A stretch of 64,000 nt of DNA from Lumbricus terrestris (Eukaryota; Annelida; Clitellata; Crassiclitellata; Lumbricidae), in the NCBI GenBank assembly GCA_949752735.1, contig OX457052.1:33913344-33977343 (forward strand), given 5' to 3'. Positions 1 through 11,700 of this stretch are shown here, one piece after another (position 1 is the first letter of the stretch; the number at the start of each line of letters is the position of its first letter). Both the position numbers and the translations under genes were made by a program. The notes under the pieces were generated by a model. It saw only the letters and a list, made by a program, of their open reading frames with translations, was not told the DNA's origin and did not search any database.

Positions 1-157
1 TCATGCTTTTTACTCGTTAATATGGACAGCACTGTTATATCAGTGATGATTATGCCACCCCCTTCTTTCTCACAACGTGGGACTGGCATTGCCAAAGTAC
101 AAACGATGACGAAGTTTGCATTCATTCATTATCATACAAGTAGATACATAAAAACGG

Positions 158-876
158 GTCTAGGACTTTACCCCAGGCCAATTACCCCCCTGCCATTACA
201 CCCCGCCCATTACCCCCCGTAGGACATTACCCCCTGCCATTACCCCCCCGTCTCCTTACATTTAGGTCCAGTGTATGTATGTATGTATGTATGCATGTAT
301 GTATGCATGCATGTATGTAAGTATGTATGTAAGTATCAAGTGAGTATGTATATCAGAATGTATGTTTGTATTTGAGTATGTATGTAAGTATGCAGTTACA
401 TATGTATGTAAGTGTTTTAGCATGCATTTAAGTATGCATGTAAGTATACATGTATGCCACTATGTATGTATTGCAAATTCTTATGTAAGTATATATGCAT
501 GCATGTATGTTCTATGTACCGTACATGTACGCATGTATGCACGCATGTACGTAAGTACTTACGTTTGTATGTATTTTATGCTTACATAGAACATACTTAC
601 AAACATACTCACGTACATACCTATGCATACTTACATACATGCATACTTACATACATGCATGCATACACTCATACATGCACCATATATACATACATACGTA
701 CTTGCATACATACATATTACATACATACATGCATGCATACACTGGAGCTAAATACATAAGAGACCGGGGGGGGGTAATGGCAGGGGGTAATGTCCTACGG
801 GGGGGGTAATGGGCGGGGGGTAATGGCAGGGGGTAATGGCAGGGGAGTAATGGGCCAGGGGGTAAAGTCCGGATAC
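158..876. mobile_element. Foldback-like palindromic element with 11-bp target duplication
   Basis: The left arm starts GTCTAGGACTTTACCCC and the right arm ends GGGGTAAAGTCCGGATAC, its inverted copy. Both arms carry repeated TTACCCCC / GGGGGTAAT modules and then TATG/CATA repeats that meet near 556 at a perfect small palindrome (acgtaagtacttacgt). The direct repeat CATAAAAACGG flanks it at 147-157 and 877-887. Long inverted arms and a 9-11 bp duplication recall Mutator-like or foldback elements. It has no coding capacity. Confidence 0.65.
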
Positions 877-879
877 CAT

Positions 880-1893
880 AAAAACGGCCTCTTTACACTG
901 CCCTCTTGTACTGCCACAACACAGTTCTAGGGAAAGGTTATATTTGCATGCTACTGCCAAGCATTGGGGCCTCGCCCAATGGGGCTTATCTACAGCCTGC
1001 AATAGGACAAACCATATCTATGTCTTGCCAAGCCAGAGTAAACATTTGACACGGCATGCCAGCAGACCTAATTAATTTTGGAAACTATGACCATTAACCA
1101 CACTTCCTGGGGAAAAAACAATGCCCTTCCTGTTTTGGTGTGGTTGAATTTCGGGAAAGGAGGGGCAAAACTAAATATCTTAGTTATGATGCAGTGTACA
1201 TAAACAGGGCCTTAACAACTTAACCTCACTAGCTTGGATATATTGAGATTGAGTACACTGTGGTAGGGCCAGTCCCAAGTCTGGAGAAAAGGGGTGCGTC
1301 GTCGGAGCAAGGTCAAAGCAAGTTAACTTTTTAAGTGCAGTTCCTTTGGCATGGCTAGCGGAGATCAAAGAAAAAGTAGATCAAAGAAAAAAGCCCGACT
1401 TGTACCAGATGAAAGAAAATCGCATTTAATAAACAGACCGTATCCCGGTTGATAACTTAATAACAAAGGTCAACAACAACTGATAGCAAGTTATTCATGT
1501 AGCACTATGAACAACTTTTCTTTCGTCTCTTTTGGTTTCCACAAACTTCTTGATTGGTGTTTAAAATTGAAAAGGACCCTCTTCGGTTTCCACTTTCCCG
1601 TCAGGACATTTGGCGCACTTTGGACAGCCATGACCTTCTAGTAGCACGGTGCAGCATCGTGCCTTTGCGTCAGCTGTGCCTTTGCTGTCTTATGACCTTC
1701 ATGCTAAAACTCATGCTGGGAGGAGGGCACTACTATTTCTGCCTGCTGTCTTAAGGACTTTTTTGAATGGTTCTTTGCACTGAGAGTGCCTCTGACTAGG
1801 TTGTTCCTTGAGAGACACTTTATGAAGCTGTAATAGAATAGAATTACATAGGATAGCGCAGAGTAGATATCTTGAAGAGGTGCTATATAAATT
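880..1893. other. No recognised gene
   Basis: Unique-looking AT-rich sequence. About 1245-1290 holds a decayed piece of a repeat seen elsewhere (GGCCAGTCCCAAG). About 1780-1893 resembles a decayed LINE/SINE 3' tail (gaggtgctatataaattctt). Confidence 0.5.
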
Positions 1894-1901
1894 CTTGGAA
1901 C

Positions 1902-2421
1902 CAAGGCCGTAGCTAGGGGGTGTTTTGGGTGTTTGAACACCCCCCGAAATGGAAAATGTGAAAAATAATAGAATGCATTTACGAGCACTTGATGTAAAAA
2001 CCATGAAATATAACCATGAAAACACCCCCCGAAATGGAAAAATGTAAAAAAAACAGAATGCCGGATGACTAAAAAAGGTCATCAGTTATTTCACCTTGTC
2101 ATCACTGTTATCTTGGCAGAAGATAAGGGGTGGTTTGCCATTGCCTTCTCCCCGTTTGCCATCCGTGCCCGTTCGTTCACCTCTCCATACGGAGGGGTTA
2201 CTAACAGGTCGCCCCACGAGAAGGTGGGCACGGTGGACTTTGGTTCGCCAACCCAGGTCGGTTCCGAGTCTACGCTCCAATTGGAGTCGTCGGTCGGGTC
2301 TCCTCCCTGCTTTACTCACGCAAATGAGTGGTTGACGAACCTTTGCGACCCTATTCAGTTATTTAGGAAGGGAAATTGGTGAGTGAAACACCCCCGAAAT
2401 CAAATCCTGGCTATGGCCTTG
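1902..2421. mobile_element. hAT-type MITE, family A (520 bp)
   Basis: Ends are CAAGGCCGTAGC and GCTATGGCCTTG (imperfect inverted repeats), flanked by a perfect 8-bp duplication CTTGGAAC at 1894-1901 and 2422-2429. The shorter copy at 53755-54004 shares the ends and the enclosed ACACCCCCCGAAATGG blocks but lacks the middle at about 2085-2370. No transposase is encoded. Confidence 0.85.
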
Positions 2422-2429
2422 CTTGGAAC

Positions 2430-4636
2430 GAATGAATGACTTCAGTTCCAATATTACTATCACCCCCCGTATGTGCCCCTCCTTGAAATGCAGTCACTTC
2501 TATGACTCTCTCACCAACTGGCATTTTGCACTTTCCACACACGGTCTGCTTCTAGTTGCAGTATTGCGCTGTTGGCAAATATGTACGGTAACATGACATT
2601 TAGAAAAGTGCTGTTGCATTTGCACCATAAGTCAGTTAGTGTCATACTCGAGCTCTAAAGCTTGTCCATATGCTGCATTGTAACTCTGGGCAAGTGAGCC
2701 ACCACTATGACATTGCCATAATTATTGTAACAGTAAGAAAGTGTCGGTAAGTGCCATAAAGTTTGAATTAAGTAGCCTCTATTCGCATCCTGCATATGCG
2801 TAGGTCATATAATTTTTTAGCAGTTCAAGTGCTTTTAATATGTTGATTTGAAGATCCATAAACGCTTAGTCACTTAAACACATTCATTCTGTTTTTCATT
2901 CAAGTAAGTAAGCAATAGCCTTTATTTTGGATCGTGCGCATGTATAAGAAATTGTATTGTACCCATAAATGTATATATAGTGCTTCTCGAAGTGCACCAC
3001 AACCGGAGGCGCTCAGATACATTTCCTAGAACAGTACAATTATTGTTACAACTGACAAGTGTATTTGTACTTGTTCACCCCTCTAAACAATACTTTTATT
3101 TTATCTGGCCATGTGGGACCATGCCAGTTTGAATTAGTCTCAAAGTGATTGTTTTGGTTTTTCTATCCGTTTGGCCTGTTTGGTATAAATTGGCCGGCAG
3201 GTCTTGTATCAATTACTGGCCTATGTTTAGGCCAAGAGTCCCCTATTCTTTTCATTCCCTAGCGGCTTAGCAATTTGAGAACTTGAGCTACAGCTCAACT
3301 GCTTGTACAGCTTGGTGTATGCCCAGTGATACAAGAATTTTGTACAAGTTTATGGCCTGCGTGTTGCTAGCTCTACATGCTTTTTACTACTGGTTTAATT
3401 GTATTATGTTGTATTTGTTGCTGGTTGTGAATACAATACAACTGTATTGTAGCCTTGATACAACACAATACGACTGTATTTGATACAATACAGAGCTCTG
3501 CATTTATGCAATACAACTGCATTTGGTATACTGCCCTCCTTGTAGAGTTCTTTAGTACACACCAGACAAAGCTGATCAATCATTCAGTGAGAATTTATAT
3601 AGCACCTCTTCAAGACCTTCACTGTGAGGCGCTCAATGGTGCTGATCAACAGTGTGTGAAGAATTTGATCAATGTCCTTGCACAGCAACCTGTGGCAACT
3701 GGAACCCTTACTCTAACATTTTGGATCAAGCTGTATCCATTCAGGTTGCATGCTCTTCATAGCTATTCATTCATTCATTCATTCATTGATTCATTGATTC
3801 ATTTATACATTCCTTTGGCTCTCTTAGATAACAGGTGTATCACCGCTTGCTACCGAGAGGAGGTTCTGACATATCCCCCTGCGGCAACATACAACAGTTG
3901 TTGACGAAGGTACCTGCAGCGACCTTGTCTAGACAACATGCAGATCCAAAGTGGCGTCCAATCAGACATTCAGTGTAGTGAACGACCTTGCTCATGAATA
4001 CATATTCATTGAAAACCAGTAGGTTCAGGCCCATGAAATCGTTCTGGAATGTTCTATACATCGAGCTCTTAAATAGCGTGACAACCATTCAAACGGTCAG
4101 CGGTGGTGGGTGAGTGAAAAGATCTCCTCTGACATTATTATTGAGAAACGATCAGTGGGTTGAAAGCAATTTAACGGTTGGTTTCTTTCGCTGTAGAAAC
4201 CGTGTACAACTGTACATTAACGTTAACTCGCAGCAGTAGCCTAAGATAGCTATATGACTAGCTGTAAGAACTGGTAGACCAGTAAACAAGATTTATGCAT
4301 TCTGAGATATGCCTGGGAGCATATACCATATAATTATTATTTATGTGCTGTGCACGTTGGTTAGAATGCTTTCTGGTTAAATTTTGTTGCTTTGTATGTC
4401 CCGTGTAATGAAAACGATTTTGTCTTGCTTCTTTAAATATGTGCTTGTATCTGTCGATTCTTTTGAACTGCCTTACTTACTTATTCTGCTGAAGTAGTCA
4501 ACTACACTTGGACAAAAGATCGTAATACGTGGGTGAGCGCTAGACTTTTTGTGAGGGTCTTAACAGACACTGTGTAAATGGCCAGACAAATATGAACGCT
4601 TTCTAGCAGGCAAATAGGGAGAGCTTTTGGTCCCTT
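2430..4636. other. No recognised gene
   Basis: Mostly unique AT-rich sequence with a field of TACAACTG/AATACAAC repeats around 3415-3530, an antisense LINE-tail fragment around 3590-3640 and an ATTC microsatellite at 3768-3812. Confidence 0.5.
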
Positions 4637-4639
4637 GTG

Positions 4640-4850
4640 TTTGAACCTGAACTGGTCGAGCTTTCTCAGTTGTCCATCTGTCTGGATCTTTCGTTGTTGA
4701 TATGCATGTTACCTAGGGTTGACTCGTCAGTGTTTTGTAGGCTCCTTAGATTCTATTTGTATCATCGTGGTTGGGCTGGGAGCAGCTCTGAGTGGGCTTC
4801 TTTTGCAGGGGTGCTATATAAAATTATAAATTATGAATTCTTAGAGTGAA
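4640..4850 (+). mobile_element. Decayed LINE 3' end
   Basis: Ends GGGAGCAGCTCTGAGTGGGC and AGGGGTGCTATATAAAATT followed by gaatgaacga, matching the 3' end of the LINE at 30953-33123 in order and spacing. The coding part is too decayed to read. Confidence 0.55.
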
Positions 4851-5795
4851 TGAACGAAATAACTCATGGCTTCCCTCAGCTCTGTATGCTGGTTCACGTT
4901 GAAGTCTGTGAACCTTATGATGAGAAGATATTACCAAAATGGTTGCATGGCCATAATAGTAATAATGATAAATGGCTTTTAAAGTCTGTGGCAATTATTG
5001 CTTATATGTTGCATCCTGTGTTTACACAGCATGCAGACTCATCTGTAATTTGTTTACTAAAATTTGACTCGACTGCTGAAAATTGTGTCTGACTACCGTA
5101 ATAAATAATATGTGTGAACACCTTGGCTTGGTTCGTGTCTTGTGGTCACTGGTCGGGTGTTTGTGGTCGGATGTTTGTGTTTCATTTGCGTATGATGTTG
5201 TCTTTTTCCAATGATTTCCAGTGTTGCTGCTCTTTTGCGGTTTTTGTGTTATATTGTTACTCTACTCTTTGATCCTTTTCGGCTGAGCTATTGTTATCAG
5301 TTCATTGTTTCTCATCAAGCACTTATTGTTTAGTTGTCTGCTGTTGAGTAGTCAATAAACAGTTATTGTACATATTCTATTCTCCAGCTGATGTATACGA
5401 TGTTACTGCCAATGCCTAAACGTTTATCCATTCATTAATCCCTGGATTTGGTCCTTGTTATTCCTGATTCTGTTGCTCTTCCCACTTGTAATTGTCTCCA
5501 GTAATATTCCCTCACTGAAATTCTTGTGTACTGCGTTTATATTTTGCCATGACTGCTGAGTTGGTCTTGTGTTACTCTCTTATTTCCTTAGGCATCTCGG
5601 TTCTTGCTATACATATCTCAGTTCTTTACTTACCAATATATCAAATGGATTAAACTGAACTTCAGTTGTTGGCCATGTAGACTTTGGAACTGTCTGAATT
5701 CCAATGTCTAATGGATCTGTCAACCACATCTGTCATTTTGCTTCTACTTTAAGAATATACTTTCAAATACAGATACAGCATTGTGTACACATAAG
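4851..5795. other. No recognised gene
   Basis: AT-rich, unique-looking sequence; I see no exon, repeat family or RNA gene. Confidence 0.5.
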
Positions 5796-6030
5796 TGGGG
5801 CATGGTGGTATAGTGGTGGGTTCGGTGCCTTGGAGCCAGAGGGTTTCAGACTCGAGTCCAACTCAAGCCGCTGTCTACCGGCCTTGGGCAAGTCCTTCAC
5901 TTGCAATTGCTCATGCTCTTCGACGTGAAACTCCGATGCAGTGTCTGCACTGTAGTCAGGACTCGGGAGTACCTCTGAGTAGTGAGCTTGAAGGGGCGCT
6001 GCAGTTGCGAGAAATAAAAAAAGTAATAAC
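5796..6030 (+). mobile_element. tRNA-derived SINE, copy 1 (diverged)
   Basis: Head GGGGCATGGTGGTATAGTGG, a B-box-like region (cagactcgagtccaac), body GGGCAAGTCCTTCACTTGCA, tail GAGTAGTGAGCTTGAAGG then GGCGCT. Same family as 59906-60123. Confidence 0.75.
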
Positions 6031-6035
6031 TAACT

Positions 6036-8571
6036 AGACTGTTTATTTGTTTATCTACTTTCAGTCATCGTTAATGTTATCACAAAACCTTTGCGAGTCC
6101 GCAAATGCTGTGAATGTGGAACTGATTTCGGTTTTGCTGATAACAGGCCGTCCTCCTTTATACATATTATATCGTTTCATGTGGTAATTTAGACTTCACA
6201 ATTAGGGAATCACGGCATTGAATAAACGAAAATTATATATACTTAGCTAGTCACTCACTTCCACCCTCGGCTGTTCCTATTCCCATTCCCTCCCCCTTGT
6301 TGACAGACTGTACCTCTGGTTCAAGTATTGGCTTCTAAGTTCTGACCCAGATTTCCTATAAATTCATTCATTCATTCGTTCCTCATTCATTCTTTTTTTT
6401 AGAGCTCTGTCCCACTTGTTTTATTGCCCGCTTTTAATATGCTTGCTGTGTATTGTATCTACCTAAACCAACTTGTGTGTCCAAATACCTTTCGAAGGGC
6501 ACTCTTTCGGATAGTTTCGGCCGAATGAAAATGAGTCTTGCTTGACCAGTGAAGCGTGAGGGTCGGGTCAGTGTCTTCATTCAGACATTCATTCAATCAT
6601 TCATTCATTCATTTATTCATTCATTCAGACATCGGCCCGCAATGCAAAGTCCTTTCCGCTCTTGTCTGGGCTTCATTGTCTCGGGTTATTTACGTCTCGC
6701 CAAGGTAGGGTTATGATGGATCTTTACTGTCAACCGCCTGCAAATGTCACGTCTTGATTTATCAATGATGCATATTTATGAGGACTGAGTGAAGCTGGCT
6801 GTCTCTGTCTGTCTGTCCGTCTGTCTGTCCGTCCGTCCGTCCGTCCGTCAGTCAGGTTGCCCTATTCGGTTGAATTTATTACGGTCTGCATGGTGGCAAT
6901 TCTCTGAGGAGGAGAACGATGAAGAGTGAGAGCGATGACAGATTGCCAGCGTATTATTTACCATGCATATTTGCTCTGCATCTCTGCATTGACGATTGAT
7001 ATGATGATGACGTGTGCAATGTGCATCCATTGGTGTCGATTGTATGGAAAGCCTATGATGCGATATTCTTGTGCTGTGTTAGATTTGCAGTTGCAGTTTC
7101 TGTCACACAGTTGCATGTACAATTGATTGATTGAGGGATTGAATGGTTGATTGAGTGATTTTGCATTAAGATTTTCAAATATTCACGAATATTAACGAAT
7201 ATTAAAAGTGCCAACGAATATTATATTCGTAAAATATTAGGCCTATGTTCTTTCAAGAATTCTTTATTCTTAATTCTTATTTTGCCATTTATTAAAATTT
7301 TTAATGTTTAACTTTTACTGAATAAATTGTACAAAATTGAGTTAGCCTGCCTATATCAGTAAGTGACAATAACTTTAATAGCTTTATTGTTAAAAACTTC
7401 AAGGTCTCTGCTGGGTCTGGCCAATGTGGCCATGCGGCATTCATATCACATTCGATACTTAATGTTAGTCACTTTGTCTGACTTCTGGCCATCCTCCACA
7501 ACTGAAAAGAGGCAGAGCCACCGATGGCAGTTGGCAAGTAGCAGCAATGGTAGGCCAAAATTAGCGCTAAACTGTAACTGCCTATAATAGTAGCTGCAAA
7601 TTGATAAAGTAATTTTATATCAGTGTAGCAGGATGAGTAAATATAAACACCAACGCAAGAAATAATAGTGCCAGATTACAAGTAAAAATTATCACGATCT
7701 CAGCATGTTAAGTGCATTGCATATTTTAATTCAGCCTTGCCCTGGATGCGAGTGAATGTCGTATAGAGACTCAGACATAGGCCTACAGAAACTTAAACTG
7801 CTTAATACCGAGTAACATTACGGTTTCGATCGTTCACCTTAATTCGTTAACGAATATTTGCGAATATTTACGAATATTAAAAAATCTTAATATTCACGAA
7901 TATTTACGAATATTAAACCCTAAAGTCACGAATACTCAATCTATGACCAACATCATATAAAAGACACATCTAGACAATCAGGTCTACGTGTCAAAGGGAG
8001 AACTGAGAAGGAAGAGTAGCAATCAATCAATCTGTCAATCAATCAATCAAACTGTCAATCAATCAATAAATCGGTCAATTAGTCAGATACAGTGTGATGC
8101 TGCGCATATGTACCAACAATGGTTAACTTCTTAAGTACATAATATATTTGTCTTCAAGGTTGGCCAGCTGATGCTTAATCGCATACGGATGATTAAGTGT
8201 CATACTCCTACTTCCTCCAGGCTTTGGAGTTTGGAGTTTGGACTGCTTAATACTGCCAGAGTGGTTTATACAGAATATGTCTGCAAGGCCGTTTAGGAAT
8301 TGTTTAAGTAGTATTTCTATTTGCTATGATGAAGTTCTTCAATGTTCTTGCAAAAAGACTTAGTACCGGTAATTATACAGCTTGATATTTAAAACGAAAA
8401 TAGCCCAATAAATACAATGTGAAACTGAAGGCTTGTTTTTGATATGTCCAGGTGTCCAGCTGTGTGATCTTCAAGAGGTTGTTTCCACGGTAACCCTACT
8501 GCCACAGTATCCACGGTGACCGTACTGACGCAGTATCCGCGCGCTAACAGCATCTCGCCGCAGTTGTTACG
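6036..8571. other. Upstream region of gene 1, no recognised gene
   Basis: Contains ATTC repeats (6363-6385, 6585-6632), a GTCT/GTCC microsatellite (6798-6852) and two oppositely oriented fields of AATATTCG/CGAATATT repeats (7176-7230 and 7846-7920) that could be the ends of a decayed DNA transposon. The promoter of gene 1 should lie near its right end but no motif is clear. Confidence 0.4.
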
Positions 8572-8709
8572 ATGAGTGTACCAGAGAGCTTCACACTGGA
8601 ACTTATTCCACAGGGTGCGAATTTGCCACCGTCACCACCTCTCTACGTCAAAGGAAACATCTACACGGACCTGAAAGTCTTCAAAGCCGTTGACGGTCAT
8701 GCCATTAAG
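8572..8709 (+). CDS. Gene 1 exon 1 (residues 1-46)
   Basis: Opens with ATG, encodes MSVPESFTLE and a Pro-rich stretch, and ends in phase 0 at AAG before gtatgc. Its end, VFKAVDGHAIK, resembles the end of exon 7 (VFKDIDTHAVE), marking the starts of the two duplicated units. Confidence 0.8.
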
Positions 8710-11700
8710 GTATGCGCGACATTCCTCGACAATGCTACGTGAATGCTATGGGGGGAACGGTGGTGTAGTGGTGGTGTGGTGTATGTGAAACCATGTTATG
8801 TGACACCAAGGCACTTGAAAGATGTTAGATATACATGTATATGCCACAGCATTTTGATATGCATGACGCCATGGCACTACATAAATGTCGGATATACCTA
8901 TCACTGGCATCTAGTTCACGACACTATGTTGGATATATGGCAGTATATATGTGACACTGGTTACGTGTTGGATCTGCATGGTACATGATAGACACATATG
9001 ACACCCACGCAATAGATAAACATCAGATGAATGTGACGCCATCTATCATCTAGCGCTGAAAGCGTTGCTCAGAAGTGACGCTTTGAAGAAGTACTTGAGG
9101 TCCTTGCGTCACGTCGTTGCGTCACGCTGGAGACGTTCAATAGCGTCCCTCTGAAATATATATAGCTTTTGAGAGGTACTTCAACAGTGTCTCCCAATGC
9201 ATATACGTGCATACAGACATATATATGTGCAATATGCACTGCCACATATATATGTACATATATATATATTTTTTCATATATATATGTACACAATATGCAG
9301 ATATATATGCATATATATTCGTATATATATATGCATATATATATGATCACAATATGCAGATATGTATATGTATATATCTGCATATTGTGGGACATTGCAA
9401 CCAAGTGGTTATAGCGCTTGATGTGTATTGAAGAGAGTATGGGTTCAATCTTCGTGCCCTGTCACCAACATTTTGCAAAGGCATTGAGCAAGTCCTTCAT
9501 TCACACTCACGTCAATCAAGGTGTTCATTCATACATTCATTCTAGTTGTATGGTTGTGAAATCTAGAAGGATGCAATTTGTTTTGTAATATTGTATCAAA
9601 TATAATTGTTTTGTTATCTTTTATCGAATATATATTTGTTTTTGTAATATTGCATCAAATATAATTGTTTTGTAATCTTTTATCGAATATATATTTGTTT
9701 TTGTAATATTGTATCAAATATAATTGTTTTGTAATCTTTTATTTTACTGAATGTAGTTGTTTTGTAACATATTTTATCAAATACAGTTGTATTGCATTAT
9801 ATACTTGTGTAAATGTAAACAGTTAGATCACTGAGAATTGCCTAGGTTACATTTAACAAAGGTATATTGCCTGTTCAAAGTCTGGCTGTGATAGCGTATT
9901 TAAAAAAATTTTCATCCTTCAAAGCTGACGTATTAATTTTCTTTGTGTGTTGGTTGGCTAGGAATCGCAGAAGAGATATTCGTCTTTCCGTGATCTCATC
10001 TGGAATCTGTGTTTTAAGACGAAGCTTAACGAGTTGGAGAGAGCGAGGCAAGTGGAAGGATTGCTTTTGAAACTCTGTCTGTTTTACTCGTGGAGCATTG
10101 TATGTTCCATAGCATCGATTCAGCCAATAAGCAAGTGTGGCATTATCTTTGCGTTACATTTTTTGTTCGAAGTGGCATGTTCGTTGCCTTGCAGCCGTAG
10201 GGTTGCAGGCTTGAATCTACCTCAAGCCGCAGTGTATACAAGGGCCTTAGCAAGTCCTTCACTCGCAATTGCTCAGCGCTTTGACATGAAACTCAGATGC
10301 AGTGTCCGCGCTGTACTCGGGTGCGCTTCTGAGTAGTAAACCTTGAAGGGGCGCTGTAACAAGTGCACATACAAATACCATACATTCATTCATGTACAGT
10401 AAGCCTTTATTCATACGTAAATTTTTTCATTCTACGTAACCCTACATCCATTTATTCATGATGCAAACATGTAATCAAACGTATTTATACAAGCTTTTGA
10501 TCATAGAGCGCTACATTTATTCATGCAAACATATAATCAAACATAAATACAAACTTTTGATCATAGAGCTCTACATTTATTCATGCATGCATTTATTCTG
10601 GAATTTTTTCCCCTACAGGCAGTCTAGTGAAATGAAGCATAAATTGGAAGGGGGTTTCGGGTAATGGTAGCACGAAGAGCTTACGTATGCAATGACTTCT
10701 GATAATTCGTTCGTACTACAAATTGTAAACATACAGCTCGTGTGAGTTTGATATTAAACGAAGACTATTATTGATATTATTATGCTGAGGAATTTTTTGA
10801 TTTTTTATCAGTTGAAGTGAATTGTTGACATTCCTGTTTAATTAATTCCAGGGTGATTTTCCGTTGGTTGACCTGTGCCGACCTCACGAAGATCAGCTTC
10901 CAGGATGAGAAGTCTGGCTCCCCGGAGCAACTGCTGTCCGCATTCAAGACTGGAAAGGCCACATACGCTCGTATCTTTGAATGCCTTGCTCGGTAAGATT
11001 AGTGCTCGCAGAATATTGTGCGTAAAATTTGAATTTGGATTTTTATTTTGCACAGGTCTGTTTAGTTTGGCCAGGAGACGGAGGTGTATTGTATTTGTAT
11101 TGTATTGCATTGTATTGTATTGCATTGTATTTGAAAACTTGTAAGGAAACCAAGCATCGCCCCAGGTAGAAGTGCATTTTGTGATGTAATATTGTGTCTA
11201 TAATTTTATGGAGTGCCTCTCGTGACATAGACTAATATTCAGAGGCGCTTTCGGCGCAGAAGCTGCAGTGGAGGAAAGGAAATGTCTTGATAGAGCGAGA
11301 GGATGCGGGGAAGAGCCCAGACATGAGCTGAGCGTGTAGAATAGAGGGAAGACCGTTCCATGTGGAAGGACCTGTCAAAGCAAATGCCCTGCACTGAGGC
11401 AAGGCACACTGAGCATGAGACCCAGATGAGTTCAAGGGACGAACAGATGTTGCAGAGAGAGGCTTACTCATGAAGTCGTATATATCTAGTGGCAAGGTCA
11501 AGTTGAGTTCAGGAGGCCAGAAGGATGTATGTATTTGCGTACCGATATGATGACACTCCACGTGCAAGAAGAAAGATCGCTGATTGATTACAATACGGAA
11601 GAGACAGATGAACTGGCTGGGCCACATGTTGAGGGGAGACTCGCTCTTGAGGACGGTACTCGAGCGAAGAATGGAGGGAAAGAAACCACCAGGAAGACCT

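Noticed and set aside
7176..7920. AATATTCG fields as terminal repeats of one transposon
   Set aside because: The two fields are partly inverted, but I could not place ends or a target duplication, so it is noted only under the upstream region.
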